Source: Paracoccaceae bacterium | GTDB taxonomy: Bacteria > Pseudomonadota > Alphaproteobacteria > Rhodobacterales > Rhodobacteraceae | Assembly: GCA_007694945.1 (NCBI GenBank) | Contig: REER01000061.1 | Location: forward strand, 62,001 to 126,000 | Direction of reading: 5' to 3' | Length of the DNA: 64,000 bases | In this document: piece after piece, positions 8,533 to 17,410 of the stretch | Layout of the letters: the number at the start of each line of letters is the position of its first letter | How positions within the stretch are numbered: the stretch's first letter is position 1 | Translations under genes and position numbers: made by a program | The notes under the pieces: generated by a model | The model's input: only the letters and a program-made list of their open reading frames with translations | Told to the model about the DNA's origin: nothing | Databases searched by the model: none

Positions 8533-8659
8533 GCGTTACAAGCTCCTGTTCAAGACGGGCGCGCCCGAATGGCGTGCTACGCCTTGGCTAGCAAAACGGA
8601 GTTAAGGGAGGGTAACTTTGCTGTGACAGACAAGGCAGCTATTTACTCGCCGACAGTCA

Positions 8660-9763
8660 TCATTTTGGCGATGAGAGCCGACGCCAGTGTTGCAGCACAT
8701 CGCCGCCGACGTGGCGGAGTGCGGCAAGCTCGAAGCGCGGCGCGCTCGCGAGCGCGCTCAGGTCCAGCGGTCCGACACCCGCGCGGCCTTCGGCACCGAT
8801 GATCTTGCCCGCTGCGAAAATGACCAACTCATCGGTCAGATCGGCCCGCAGAAGAGCGGCGGCCAAAGCCCCGCCCCCTTCACAGAGCACCCGCGTGAGC
8901 CCGCGCGCGGCCAGCGCGCGCAGCATCGCCGCCATGTCCAGCCGCTCGCCCGCATCCGGGCAGGCGATCAGTTCTGCCCCGGTGCCCGCCCATGCCGTCT
9001 GCGCCTCGGCAGGTGCCTCTGGCGCATGCACCAGCCAGACAGGGGCCTCGCGCGCGCTGGCGCCCAACCGCCCCGAGGGTGGCACGTTGAGCCGCGCGCT
9101 GGCCACCACCCGCACGGGCTGGTGCGCAACGCCCAAGCCGCGCACCCGCAAGTCCGGGTCATCGGCGCGGGCGGTGCCTGCACCGACCAGAACCGCGTCG
9201 TGCGAGGCACGCAAACCATGGACGGCGCGGCGGGCCTCGGGGCCGGTGATCCAGCAGCTTTCGCCAGTCGCCGTGGCAATCCGGCCATCGAGCGTCAGTG
9301 CGAGCTTGAGCGTCACCATCGGCCGCCCTTCGCGGATACGCATGAGAAACCCTGCCTGAACGCGCGCCGCCGCCTCGGCCTCGACGCCCTCGGCCACCTC
9401 AATGCCCGCAGCGCGCAGCATGTCATGCCCGCGCCCGGCCACGCGCGGGTCCGGGTCGGTCAGCGCGGTGACCACGCGCGCCACGCCCGCACCGATCAGC
9501 GCCTCTGCGCAGGGCGGGGTCTTGCCGTGATGAGCGCAGGGCTCGAGACTGACATAAGCGGTCGCGCCGCGCGCATCGCATCGCGCGAGCGCGATGGCCT
9601 CGGCATGAGGGCGGCCGCCGGGTTGCGTCCAGCCACGGGCCAGAACGCGGCCCTCGCGGACGATCACACAGCCGACAGCCGGGTTCGGCCAGACCCGACC
9701 CAGCCCCCGCGCACCCAGCGCAATGGCAAGGCGCATGAAACGACGATCAGCCTCGGCGCTCAA
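8660..9763 (-). CDS. ribD: bifunctional riboflavin deaminase/reductase RibD
   Basis: Catalyses deamination of the 2,5-diamino pyrimidine intermediate and reduction of its ribose side chain in riboflavin synthesis, in the cytosol. The N-terminal deaminase zinc site is complete: HAE (RPHAEAI, about residue 52) and PCAHHGKTPPC (about 77-87). The C-terminal RibD reductase domain spans about 147-365, with MVTLKLALTLDGRIA and the LCEGGGALAAALL segment. Length 367 residues is normal. It sits 3 nt downstream of nrdR, the common nrdR-ribD order in alphaproteobacteria. Confidence 0.95.
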   Translation of the reverse strand: MSAEADRRFMRLAIALGARGLGRVWPNPAVGCVIVREGRVLARGWTQPGGRPHAEAIALARCDARGATAYVSLEPCAHHGKTPPCAEALIGAGVARVVTALTDPDPRVAGRGHDMLRAAGIEVAEGVEAEAAARVQAGFLMRIREGRPMVTLKLALTLDGRIATATGESCWITGPEARRAVHGLRASHDAVLVGAGTARADDPDLRVRGLGVAHQPVRVVASARLNVPPSGRLGASAREAPVWLVHAPEAPAEAQTAWAGTGAELIACPDAGERLDMAAMLRALAARGLTRVLCEGGGALAAALLRADLTDELVIFAAGKIIGAEGRAGVGPLDLSALASAPRFELAALRHVGGDVLQHWRRLSSPK

Positions 9764-9766
9764 GTC

Positions 9767-10234
9767 TCAGTCAGCGGCTTTCGCCTCGGGGCGCAGCTCC
9801 GAGACGAATTTGTCGAAATCATCAGCTTCCTGGAAGTTCTTGTAAACACTGGCAAAACGGACATAGGCCACCGTGTCGATCCGCGCGAGCGTTTCCATCA
9901 CAATCTCGCCGATCATATTCGAGGGGATATCCGTGTCGCCAAGACTCTCCAGCCGCCGCACGATGCCCGAGATCATCTGGTCGATACGCTCATGCTCAAT
10001 CGGGCGTTTCTGCATCGCGATGCGGATCGAACGCTCCAACTTCTCGCGGTCAAACGCCTCGCGCCGTCCATTTGTCTTGATCACCACAAGGTCGCGTAAT
10101 TGCACGCGCTCATAGGTTGTAAACCGCCCGCCACAGGCCGGACAGAAGCGGCGCCGACGGATGGCACCATGGTCTTCGGCAGGACGCGAGTCCTTCACCT
10201 GCGTGTCGGTATTGCCACAAAACGGACAGCGCAT
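9767..10234 (-). CDS. nrdR: transcriptional repressor NrdR
   Basis: ATP/dATP-sensing repressor of ribonucleotide reductase genes. The N-terminal zinc ribbon has two CxxC pairs ([17 protein letters not shown], residues 3-6 and 31-34) followed by the ATP-cone domain starting near residue 49 ([17 protein letters not shown]). Length 155 residues is typical. The ribosome site GAGGGAGAGGG directly precedes the ATG, and a hairpin lies immediately upstream of it (separate entry). Followed 3 nt later by ribD. Confidence 0.96.
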   Translation of the reverse strand: MRCPFCGNTDTQVKDSRPAEDHGAIRRRRFCPACGGRFTTYERVQLRDLVVIKTNGRREAFDREKLERSIRIAMQKRPIEHERIDQMISGIVRRLESLGDTDIPSNMIGEIVMETLARIDTVAYVRFASVYKNFQEADDFDKFVSELRPEAKAAD

Positions 10235-10242
10235 GCCCTCTC

Positions 10243-10293
10243 CCTCGGTTTGCCTTATTGCTCATTACCAACGAATATAGGCAAACCGCGAGG
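10243..10293 (-). promoter_or_regulatory. inverted repeat in the nrdR 5' leader
   Basis: Arms CCTCGGTTTGCCT (10243-10255) and AGGCAAACCGCGAGG (10279-10293) pair over 13 bp with a two-base bulge and a 23-nt loop. On the nrdR message the 3' arm ends in GAGG at the edge of the ribosome-binding site, so folding could affect nrdR translation. It does not look like a terminator, having no T-run, and it is not an NrdR box. Function inferred only. Confidence 0.45.
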
Positions 10294-10370
10294 GGTTGGG
10301 TAGTAGGAAAGGCCACACCCCATATGATGGGGCGCGGCTGTTGCAACAGGGACTCATCCAGCAAAGAGGC

Positions 10371-10802
10371 CTAATGCACCACGATCACACGGGTCTGCTC
10401 CATCCCCTCGGCGCGCACCATATCGAAGAATTTGCGTGCATTATCAGGGTGGAGGCGGACACAACCCGCAGATGCAGGGCGCCCCAGTCGATTGATCTCA
10501 TTGGTCCCGTGGATGGCATAATGGCCGGAATAGAACACGGAATAGGGCATGGGCGCATTGTTGTAGCGGCTGGAGCGATGATTGCGTGACAGCCATTGCG
10601 GGCGCCACTGTCCTGTCGGTGTGATCTTGCCCGAGCGCGCGGTCGAGACCGGCCATTCATAAAGCAATTGCCCATGATGATAGACATGCATAACCTGCCC
10701 GCTGAGGCTGACCCGCGCGACAAGGCGGTCGGCGAACGCCTGCTGCGCAGGCCAGATCAGCATGAATGCGACAAGCATCGTGGCAGCGAGTTTGCGCAGC
10801 AT
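10371..10802 (-). CDS. exported L,D-transpeptidase (YkuD domain)
   Basis: Periplasmic peptidoglycan-modifying L,D-transpeptidase, 143 residues. A Sec signal peptide is visible (MLRKLAATMLVAFMLIWPAQ, cleavage after AFA near residue 24). The YkuD domain has HGTN (about 98) and the catalytic S-x-G-C motif SAGCVRLHPDNA (about 111-121). The start at 10802 is chosen because GGGGGA lies 5 nt upstream and the signal peptide begins there; the longer frame upstream is unsupported. It is a minimal catalytic protein with no LysM or peptidoglycan-binding domain. Divergent from the SDR gene, with an inverted repeat in its upstream region. Confidence 0.9.
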   Translation of the reverse strand: MLRKLAATMLVAFMLIWPAQQAFADRLVARVSLSGQVMHVYHHGQLLYEWPVSTARSGKITPTGQWRPQWLSRNHRSSRYNNAPMPYSVFYSGHYAIHGTNEINRLGRPASAGCVRLHPDNARKFFDMVRAEGMEQTRVIVVH

Positions 10803-10823
10803 CTGGTCCCCCAATGTTAATTT

Positions 10824-10857
10824 CGCTGTTGAAAAATTCGAACGGTCTTCAACAGCG
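10824..10857. promoter_or_regulatory. 10-bp perfect inverted repeat upstream of the L,D-transpeptidase
   Basis: CGCTGTTGAA and TTCAACAGCG are perfectly complementary, separated by 14 nt, lying 21-55 nt upstream of the transpeptidase start and in the divergent region shared with the SDR gene. The spacing (24 nt between arm centres) fits either a dimeric repressor site covering two turns or a leader hairpin. No T-run follows. Regulator unknown. Confidence 0.4.
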
Positions 10858-10973
10858 CGACACAAAGAGATTCGAGTCAAGCGGATTTCCGCCGATGACC
10901 TGTCGGATCGGAAACCATGCGTTGCATGGCTGCATCTCTTGCCTTTCGCGCGGCAAGCCGCTTAAGAGGCGGC

Positions 10974-11636
10974 ATGAGCACAGAGACCGACAAGAAGATT
11001 GCCCTCGTCACGGGCGCGACACGTGGCCTCGGCGCCGCATTGGCCGAGCATCTGGCCGCGACCGGCTGGCATGTAGTGGCGCTGGGGCGGACCATGGGTG
11101 CGCTGGAAGAGCTGGATGACCGGATCAAGGCGAAGGGCGGCAGCGCCACCCTGGCAGCGCTGGATATCACGGTCGATGACGCCATGCGGCATCTGTGTCG
11201 CGACATTCACGAGCGCTGGGGGCATCTTGATCTCTGGGCGCATACGGCAATTCACGCCCCGCCGATGAGCCCGGCCGACCATGTCGCACTGAAGGATTGG
11301 GAGAAATGCGTCGCGATCAATATTCGCGCAACCGGTTTCCTGATCCCTATGGTGGCCCCGCTACTGCTCGCAGCCCCGTCCCGCGCGACGGCCCTTTTCG
11401 CCCATGACCCTGCCGCGAGCGGCAAGTTCCTGGGCGCCTATGGCGCGTCAAAGGCGGCACAGATGGCGCTCGCCCGCGCGTGGCAGGACGAGAGCGCGAA
11501 AACCGGGCCACGTGTACTGGTCGAGCCGGTCGCGGCAATGCCAACCGGCACACGCGCGCGATTCCATCCGGGCGAGGATCGGGCCGGATTGACCCCTTGC
11601 AAGGTCGAGGCCGAGCGGCTTGCCGGGCTGCTCTAG
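10974..11636 (+). CDS. short-chain dehydrogenase/reductase
   Basis: NAD(P)-binding Rossmann-fold SDR, 220 residues. Cofactor loop TGATRGLG at residues 14-21; catalytic YGASK near 162-166; an SDR-type N-Ala/Asn strand is present as AHTAIHAPP instead of the usual NNAG, which is a departure from the classical motif. The start is taken at ATG 10974 behind AGAGG. The frame extends upstream without support. Substrate cannot be inferred. Followed by a strong bidirectional terminator. Confidence 0.85.
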   Translation: MSTETDKKIALVTGATRGLGAALAEHLAATGWHVVALGRTMGALEELDDRIKAKGGSATLAALDITVDDAMRHLCRDIHERWGHLDLWAHTAIHAPPMSPADHVALKDWEKCVAINIRATGFLIPMVAPLLLAAPSRATALFAHDPAASGKFLGAYGASKAAQMALARAWQDESAKTGPRVLVEPVAAMPTGTRARFHPGEDRAGLTPCKVEAERLAGLL

Positions 11637-11685
11637 GTGCGCGCCCGGAGCCCTTTCGTCTGCGCGCCTCGATCGCGCCTGCGCG

Positions 11686-11737
11686 ATGCGCCCCGGGCCG
11701 TGCAGGGGCGGGTGGGTGGGCACGGCCCGGGGCGCAT
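11686..11737. terminator. 18-bp perfect inverted repeat, bidirectional terminator
   Basis: ATGCGCCCCGGGCCGTGC (11686-11703) is exactly complementary to GCACGGCCCGGGGCGCAT (11720-11737) across a 16-nt loop. It lies between the convergent SDR and YbdK-type genes, and CTTTTC follows on the plus side. The position and very stable stem support a shared transcription terminator. Confidence 0.75.
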
Positions 11738-11771
11738 TGCGACTTTTCCGAACAGAGCGGACACACCCGCA

Positions 11772-12905
11772 TCAAAGCCCTTCGCGAAACTCTGAAATCA
11801 GCGCTTGCACCACAGCACAGAGCGCCTCTTTCTCATCGGCACCCTCGGCGCAGGCTTGGGCATGCACGGCCCGCTGGCGCTCTGCGCTTGTGCCGACACT
11901 CAGGATATTCTGCGCCGCGCGTACCTCGTTCAGACAGCCCAGCACCATCGCATCGGCCTCGATCAACTCGATCAGTTCGGCCACCAGTTGCGGCATTGGC
12001 ACCAGCGCACTCTGGCCGAAATCCAACAACCCCTCGCGCGTGCCGTAACGCTGCGCGCGCCAGCGGTTCTCGGCAATCAGGAAGCGGTCATAGATCCGCC
12101 AGCGCTGATTGCGGCGGCGCAGTTCGACCAGCATCCGGGTGATGGATTGCACCAGCGCCGCGATGGTCAGGGCATGCTCCATCAGCGGCATGACATCGCA
12201 GATCCGCGCTTCGAGCGTCGGGAAACGGTGCGACGGGCGGATATCCCACCAGATCTTGGTCGTATCCTCGATCAGCCCGGCCTCGATGATCATGTCCACC
12301 GAGCGGCGATATTCACCATGGCTGATGAAATCGGGCGGCAGGCCAGTGCGGGGCAGATTGTCGAAAATGGTCAGCCGGTAGCTCGACAGCCCTGTGTCCT
12401 GCCCGCCCCAATAGGGCGAGGAGGTCGACAGCGCCAGCAGATGCGGCAGGAAATAGGTGATCTGGCGCATGATATCGATGCGCAGATCATCATCGGGCAG
12501 CCCGACATGGACATGCATGCCGCAGATCAGCATCCGCCGCACCACGCCCGCCAGGTCGCGGGCGAGGTCGTTGTAGCGCTGTTTCTCGGTATGCTTGCGC
12601 GTGTGCCAGTCGGCGAATGGGTGGCAAGAGACGGCCAGCGGTGCCATGCCATATTGCGCGGCGCAATCGGAGATGGTGCGGCGCAGATGGCCAAGATCTT
12701 CGCGCGCCTCGGCTATATCGGCGCAGACGCCCGTTCCAACCTCGATCTGGCAGGCCAGAAACTCGGGCGAGACCTTATCTCCCAATTCGCGTGCGCAATC
12801 CTCCATCAGAGCGTCGGGCACATCGGCCAGCGCGCAGGTTTCGGCGTCGACCAGAAGATATTCTTCCTCGATTCCCAGAGTATAATCGGGCGCAAGCTCT
12901 TTCAT
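11772..12905 (-). CDS. carboxylate-amine ligase, YbdK/GCS2 type
   Basis: Glutamate-cysteine-ligase-like ATP-dependent carboxylate-amine ligase, 377 residues. Diagnostic segments are [13 protein letters not shown] at 8-20 (Mg/ATP glutamates), [16 protein letters not shown] near 125-140, [17 protein letters not shown] near 162-178 and [16 protein letters not shown] near 226-241. YbdK-type enzymes have weak glutamate-cysteine ligase activity; the true amine donor is usually unknown. Convergent with the SDR gene across a terminator and divergent from the DUF3445 gene. Confidence 0.92.
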   Translation of the reverse strand: MKELAPDYTLGIEEEYLLVDAETCALADVPDALMEDCARELGDKVSPEFLACQIEVGTGVCADIAEAREDLGHLRRTISDCAAQYGMAPLAVSCHPFADWHTRKHTEKQRYNDLARDLAGVVRRMLICGMHVHVGLPDDDLRIDIMRQITYFLPHLLALSTSSPYWGGQDTGLSSYRLTIFDNLPRTGLPPDFISHGEYRRSVDMIIEAGLIEDTTKIWWDIRPSHRFPTLEARICDVMPLMEHALTIAALVQSITRMLVELRRRNQRWRIYDRFLIAENRWRAQRYGTREGLLDFGQSALVPMPQLVAELIELIEADAMVLGCLNEVRAAQNILSVGTSAERQRAVHAQACAEGADEKEALCAVVQALISEFREGL

Positions 12906-12982
12906 GAGCGAAGCCTAACGCGGAATTCGCATCCCGCAAGCGAGAATTGACGCGCCGCAAAGCGCCGCCTAGGAGTTGTGGC

Positions 12983-13777
12983 ATGCCTGTCCTGCACCCT
13001 GCCCTGCCCTATGCCCCCTGGACCCGGCCCGCCGGGCGTCGTCTGCCCGGCGTGATGCCGCTGGCGCGCGCTGACTGGCTGATGGTGGATGCGGCCTATG
13101 CGCCCCAGATGAAAGAGCGTCGGAAGCTCCTTGCAGAACGGCCAGCGGATGTGCTGGACCTCTTGCCCGGAGGGCAAGAGGCGGCCGAGGAAGTGCTGGA
13201 CGAGGTGCTTCGCGACCTGCCGGAGCATGGCTTCACTGCCGAGGGCGCGCGCGTGACCTGCCCGGACGGTTTCACTGTGGAGATCGACCCGACACGCCCA
13301 CTCTGGACGCTAGGGCATCTGTTGCAGTCCGATTTCTGTCTGTTGCAGAAGCGGGGCGCTGAGCATGTGCTAACCGGCGCGGTCCTGTGCTTTCCCTCAA
13401 GCTGGACGCTTGCAGAGAAGCTCGGCAAGCCCCTGATGCGCATTCACAAACCGGTCGAGAGCTATGACGGGCAGATGGGCGCGCGGGTGCAGCGCATGTT
13501 CGACCTGATGCGCCCCGAGCAGCCGCTCTGGCGCGCCAATCTGCTCTATTATGTGGACCCCGCGCTGTTCCAGCCGCGCTCCGAGCGCGCGCCAAAGCAG
13601 CGCAGGCGTGAGAGTGTCTATCTGCGCTCGGAACGCCAGTGCCTGTTGAAACTACCGCGCTGCGGAGCGGTGGTCTTCTCGATCCACACCGCCGTGATCT
13701 CCCGTGACTGCCTGACCCCCGAGCAAGCTGCTGCGCTGCGCGAGATCGAGGCCGGATCAGCGCAGGCCGGGGCCTGA
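12983..13777 (+). CDS. DUF3445 heme-dependent oxidative N-demethylase family protein
   Basis: About 264 residues; matches the DUF3445 family, whose characterised relatives are heme-containing subunits of dimethylamine-type oxidative N-demethylases. Visible landmarks: FTVEIDPTRPLWTLGHLLQSDFC (split across about 100-122), FPSSWTLAEKLGKPL near 138-152, IHKPVE, then LRSERQCLLKLPR and FSIHTAVI near the C-terminus. The ATG at 12983 has AGGAG 7 nt upstream. No partner N-demethylase subunits are next to it, so the function here is family-level only. Its end overlaps the convergent lipoprotein gene by 21 nt. Confidence 0.85.
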   Translation: MPVLHPALPYAPWTRPAGRRLPGVMPLARADWLMVDAAYAPQMKERRKLLAERPADVLDLLPGGQEAAEEVLDEVLRDLPEHGFTAEGARVTCPDGFTVEIDPTRPLWTLGHLLQSDFCLLQKRGAEHVLTGAVLCFPSSWTLAEKLGKPLMRIHKPVESYDGQMGARVQRMFDLMRPEQPLWRANLLYYVDPALFQPRSERAPKQRRRESVYLRSERQCLLKLPRCGAVVFSIHTAVISRDCLTPEQAAALREIEAGSAQAGA

Positions 13778-14050
13778 GTTAAGCATCTGCTGCCGATCGG
13801 GCGCGGTAATCACCGGAACGCGCAGCTGTGCTGCGCGCGCCTGCAGGGCGGTGGCGCGGGCATCGGGGGCGTCTGTGAGCCGCGCGGTATGCGGACCATC
13901 TTCACGCTCGGCCAGCAGTTGGGTCAATGGGAGCAACTCCGGCGCAGGTGCTTCGACACCTGCTTGGCTTGGCGGCAAATCGGGCGGGGCAAGACAGGCC
14001 ACGAGGGCCGCCGGGGCCAGCCAAAGCGCAAATCTGCGAAAAGGGGTCAT
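13757..14050 (-). CDS. small putative lipoprotein
   Basis: A 97-codon ORF with a lipoprotein signal: MTPFRRFALWLAPAALVAC, where LVAC is an acceptable lipobox with the lipidated Cys at 19. The mature part is short, Ala/Pro-rich (APPDLPPSQAGVEAPAPELL) and ends in a helical region. AGGA lies 7 nt before the ATG, and the start gives a clean signal peptide. It overlaps the end of the DUF3445 gene by 21 nt, tail to tail. No family recognised; envelope location is the only supported statement. Confidence 0.65.
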   Translation of the reverse strand: MTPFRRFALWLAPAALVACLAPPDLPPSQAGVEAPAPELLPLTQLLAEREDGPHTARLTDAPDARATALQARAAQLRVPVITAPDRQQMLNSGPGLR

Positions 14051-14153
14051 TCGGGCGTCCTGCAACGCGGCGTATTGCCCAAAGACTGCGCCAGAAACGC
14101 CTGTTGCGCAAGCAGGGTTGCGCTGTGCAGGTGAACGAGGGCAAGAAGCCGCC

Positions 14154-14744
14154 ATGGGCCGCACGAAGAATTCCTCTGCCGAAACCACCCGCCCGCGTAT
14201 CCGCGAAGCCGCGTTGCGGCTCTTTGCGCGGCATGGCTATGCCGCGGTGTCGATGCGCCAGATCGCGAAAGAGGTCGGCGTGCAGGCGGGCACGCTCTAT
14301 CTCTACACGCCCGACAAGCAGACGCTGCTTTTCGACCTGATGCAAGCGCATATGCAGGAGCTGCTGGACGCGCATGCCGCGCTCCCTCCCTGCCCCGGCG
14401 TGGTGGCGCGGCTGGAACAGTTCACCCGCTTTCACATCCGCCACCACGCCGCCCGCGCCGATGCGGTGTTTGTGTCCTATATGGAGTTGCGCAATCTGGA
14501 GCCTGCGAATTTCGCCGCCATCGAAGCCATGCGCCGCACCTACGAGGACCGGCTGGAGGCGATCCTGCGCGACGGGCTGACCCAGGGCAGCCTGCATGTG
14601 CCCGACACCAAGCTGGCGACCCTGGCGCTGATCGCCATGCTGACCGGCGTGAACACCTGGTACCGCGAGGGCGGGCGGCTGAGTCTGGCCACGGTCGAAG
14701 GGATCTACTGGGACATGGTCCGTCGCGCCGTAGGCGCCGGTTGA
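14154..14744 (+). CDS. TetR/AcrR family transcriptional regulator
   Basis: 196 residues. N-terminal TetR helix-turn-helix at about 14-60: IREAALRLFARHGYAAVSMRQ followed by IAKEVGVQAGTLYLYTPDKQ (split here), the classic helix 1-3 pattern. The C-terminal ligand domain contains a HIRHHAARADAVFVSYMELR segment of the TetR_C type. The start at 14154 gives the standard length; GAGG is upstream. Divergent from the small lipoprotein. Its target is unknown; the nearest candidates are itself and the divergent lipoprotein gene. Confidence 0.92.
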   Translation: MGRTKNSSAETTRPRIREAALRLFARHGYAAVSMRQIAKEVGVQAGTLYLYTPDKQTLLFDLMQAHMQELLDAHAALPPCPGVVARLEQFTRFHIRHHAARADAVFVSYMELRNLEPANFAAIEAMRRTYEDRLEAILRDGLTQGSLHVPDTKLATLALIAMLTGVNTWYREGGRLSLATVEGIYWDMVRRAVGAG

Positions 14745-14814
14745 GCCGGGCGCGCGGCAGAGTTGAGGGCAGCGCGCAGCGCGATACGGAAACGGGACAC
14801 CGACACGCGGCTTT

Positions 14815-15450
14815 CTACATCCCGCACCCATCGACGATAAATTCGCACCACGCGGTCGGCGGCGGTGGTGCATCGGGATCGTCGAAGCGAATGCCCGGAG
14901 CGAACCGCGGCCGCGAGACGGCAAGCTCCGTGAACCTGCGCGGCCCCAATCCAACCGTGAACGGCGGCCGATAATCCAACCAGCCCTCGGTTACCAGAAC
15001 CGTCTCGCCAAGACTGATCATCGGCAACCTTTGCGCAAGATGGTCTGCCAACCACTCATCCGTCAGGCGCCCGCGCCCGCCGGAACGCTCCCCAAAACTC
15101 CAGACAACACGGTGGGCTTCGGCATCGACGTCCCAGCCAATCAGGGACATGCGCATGTAGACCGGGTCCGGAGACTGTGCCGCCAGCGAAAGGAAATCAT
15201 GGGTCCCACGCAGGAACTCAGGGGTGACAGCATTGGCACTGGCCCTCGACACCAGATCGCTGGTGGTGAACACTGCCCGCTGCAACCCCGTTTTCGCCCG
15301 AAACGCATCGGTGAACGTGAAGGAAGCCATAAGCGCCCAGAATACGAACGGCAAGATCAGGACCGTCTCGACGCTGATGGACCCTTTTTCGCCGCGCAAC
15401 TGTTCGTGCAGGCGGATCCAGGCGGTTCTGGAAAAAGACATCTGTTTCAT
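14815..15450 (-). CDS. TadE/TadG-like pilus assembly protein
   Basis: About 211 residues. Starts MKQMSFSRTAWIRLHEQLRG, followed by the TadE-like signature EKGSISVETVLILPFVFWAL, one N-terminal membrane segment with a conserved Glu, then a periplasmic domain. The ATG at 15450 overlaps the previous gene's stop as ATGA. Third gene of a coupled trio; such minor pseudopilins assist assembly of Flp/Tad pili. The core tad genes (flp, cpaA-F, tadBC) are not in this window, so this is a detached minor-pilin block or the edge of a larger locus elsewhere. Confidence 0.85.
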   Translation of the reverse strand: MKQMSFSRTAWIRLHEQLRGEKGSISVETVLILPFVFWALMASFTFTDAFRAKTGLQRAVFTTSDLVSRASANAVTPEFLRGTHDFLSLAAQSPDPVYMRMSLIGWDVDAEAHRVVWSFGERSGGRGRLTDEWLADHLAQRLPMISLGETVLVTEGWLDYRPPFTVGLGPRRFTELAVSRPRFAPGIRFDDPDAPPPPTAWCEFIVDGCGM

Positions 15451-15986
15451 TCTGTCACAAACCCAGAGACGGTGCGCAATGAGAACATCCCCGATCCATC
15501 CAGCGGCAGTTGCAAGCCAAGCCGTGTGGTGGGAAATATCGGGCGGACAAGATAACAGACACGCAGGAGCATGAGTGCCTCGCTCCCTGCAATCGTAAAG
15601 ATGGTCGGCGGCGCGATCGGCTCGCTCAGATCGATGCAACGCGCAGGCTCTTGCGGGAAGTTCCAGCTTTGCATGTCGATGCGCCGCATTTCAATCAGCA
15701 GCCGCTCGTCGCAATGCGACAGAAGGTTGGCGCGCGCGCAAAGCTCCGACCGAAACTCTTCCTGGGTCGTGCCATAGGCCAGACGCCCAAGCCGGATGTC
15801 GCGCACTGACAGGTCCACCGCGCGCTCCAGGGAAACGCGTTGAACCATCACCCAGCCCGATTCGGCTCCCATGAGCAGGATCGACATGACCAGCGGGAAC
15901 AAGACGACGAACTCGATCGTTGCCGAACCGGTCTCGGACTGCCCGAAGCGCCGCCAGACGCGGGTAATCAACCTGTGCCGCGTCAT
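15447..15986 (-). CDS. TadE-like minor pseudopilin
   Basis: 179 residues. Basic N-terminus then ETGSATIEFVVLFPLVMSIL (about 18-37), the TadE motif with Glu at the fifth position of the hydrophobic segment, and a periplasmic domain with four Cys residues. Translationally coupled at both ends by ATGA overlaps (with the VWA gene upstream and the next TadE/G gene downstream). Acts at the inner membrane/periplasm in Tad pilus biogenesis by family. Confidence 0.88.
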   Translation of the reverse strand: MTRHRLITRVWRRFGQSETGSATIEFVVLFPLVMSILLMGAESGWVMVQRVSLERAVDLSVRDIRLGRLAYGTTQEEFRSELCARANLLSHCDERLLIEMRRIDMQSWNFPQEPARCIDLSEPIAPPTIFTIAGSEALMLLRVCYLVRPIFPTTRLGLQLPLDGSGMFSLRTVSGFVTE

Positions 15987-17410
15987 TCGACCAGCCTCAA
16001 GGCTTGGATCGACGCTGCGATGGCGGCGAATACTTGATCAAGCTCGCCACCCACAGCGTTGAAATAATGGTTCGGGGTCGATGCACAGTTGCGCATTTCG
16101 TCTTGGCCCTGCGTATTGGTCTCGAACGCGATCGTGTAGATCACCACCCCATTTTGCTTGGCCATGTCACAGGCGCTGAAGAAGTCTTGCAGGTTTTCCG
16201 ACCTCCTCGTGATCCGGCGGCGCCAATCGTTCGACAACCCCAGGATATGCGTATTGTCGAGCGTGTCCTGCTCGTCCTCGGTCGGAAAGACACCGTTGGT
16301 CCCGAACACGGTGTTGGTCCCCGGTCTGCGTGGGCGATGCTGGTCGGTAATCAGTCCGTCAGTCATAAGAACCACGACCTTTCTCGTGCCATCATCATCC
16401 CATGCGACCGGACGATCCAGATGGACACTGTCGACCCTGTTCGATCCGACCAGTTGGCCCGTCAGCCAGTTGCTGTCGGGATCCAGCAACGCCAGTCCCC
16501 ACCGCATCCCGTAATGGGTCCCGGTGCCGTCATGCAGTCGCATGTTGGTCAGGTAGTCGTGCAGTTCATCCTCGTTGCTGGAGTGGTAGAGAATCGAGTT
16601 CGCCTCGATCGGGCACCACCCCCAATCCATCGTCGGCCAGTCTATCGGCCAGTTCATGAAGTGCGGCGCCTGCGGGATCGTCGACAGATCCGGCAGGCCG
16701 GTCGAGTCGAACACCGAACGCGGCAAGTCCGGGCAGTGTGAATAGTCGTGCCATGCGTTGCCGCCGAGCAACTCGAAGACCTGCTGACCGGGATTCACGG
16801 TCCCGGCATAGGGAATGATCGAGATGGTCGTGACGTCGGGCACCTCGTCATCCAGAACCTGCGACACGAAGTTGCGCGCCGCGCCACGCAGGCGCGTGAT
16901 GCGCGGAATGCCGATGCTGTCGGTCCAGCGCATCGAGCCCGAAATGTCGAGGACAAGCGAAATCTCGATATTCGACACCTGCTCGAGCGCGCCGCTGACT
17001 TCGTGACTGATCAGGGTATCTTGCCCGACCATGCGCATGAAGATCGTATTGACCTGCGGACGTGTCCGCACCAGCACCCGGGCCGAGTTCAATCCGCTTT
17101 CGATCTCGATCGGCTCGACCAGATAATCAAGCAAGCCTTCAGCACGGAAGAAGTCCCGAACGATTGCCTCGCGGTCGCCACCTTCGCGCAATGTCGCTGC
17201 AGCCAGGGCGGCGCGGTCTGCGGTCGCCTGAACCCGAATGCGCTTTGATTCGTAGCGCATGAAGTCGACGGCAAGGCCCGCAATCAGGATGATGCAGACA
17301 AAGAAGAACAGGCCCAGCACGATCATGCTGCCCTCTTCCCGTTGCGCATAGGCATCTGCCGCGCGCCGTCCACGCTTCAGGACGTTGGAAAACATTGTCT
17401 GTTGCTTCAT
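15983..17410 (-). CDS. TadG-like protein with von Willebrand factor A domain
   Basis: About 475 residues. N-terminal Flp-processing/TadG region EEGSMIVLGLFFFVCIILIAG with one membrane helix (about 30-50), then a periplasmic part carrying a VWA domain: the MIDAS motif is visible as DISGSMRW (about 155), and the domain continues to ITVYTIAFETN-like strands near the C-terminus. The start at 17410 is preferred because GGAG lies 7 nt upstream; an ATG two codons earlier is too close to it. First of three coupled pilus genes; divergent from gdh. Confidence 0.88.
   Translation of the reverse strand: MKQQTMFSNVLKRGRRAADAYAQREEGSMIVLGLFFFVCIILIAGLAVDFMRYESKRIRVQATADRAALAAATLREGGDREAIVRDFFRAEGLLDYLVEPIEIESGLNSARVLVRTRPQVNTIFMRMVGQDTLISHEVSGALEQVSNIEISLVLDISGSMRWTDSIGIPRITRLRGAARNFVSQVLDDEVPDVTTISIIPYAGTVNPGQQVFELLGGNAWHDYSHCPDLPRSVFDSTGLPDLSTIPQAPHFMNWPIDWPTMDWGWCPIEANSILYHSSNEDELHDYLTNMRLHDGTGTHYGMRWGLALLDPDSNWLTGQLVGSNRVDSVHLDRPVAWDDDGTRKVVVLMTDGLITDQHRPRRPGTNTVFGTNGVFPTEDEQDTLDNTHILGLSNDWRRRITRRSENLQDFFSACDMAKQNGVVIYTIAFETNTQGQDEMRNCASTPNHYFNAVGGELDQVFAAIAASIQALRLVE

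Noticed and set aside
8531-8605. 24-codon plus-strand ORF MRYKLLFKTG
   Set aside because: GAGG-like site upstream, but it overlaps the start of the oppositely oriented 80-codon ORF and leads to no downstream gene.
8687-10099. 470-codon plus-strand open frame
   Set aside because: Antisense to ribD and nrdR, both of which have complete active-site motifs.
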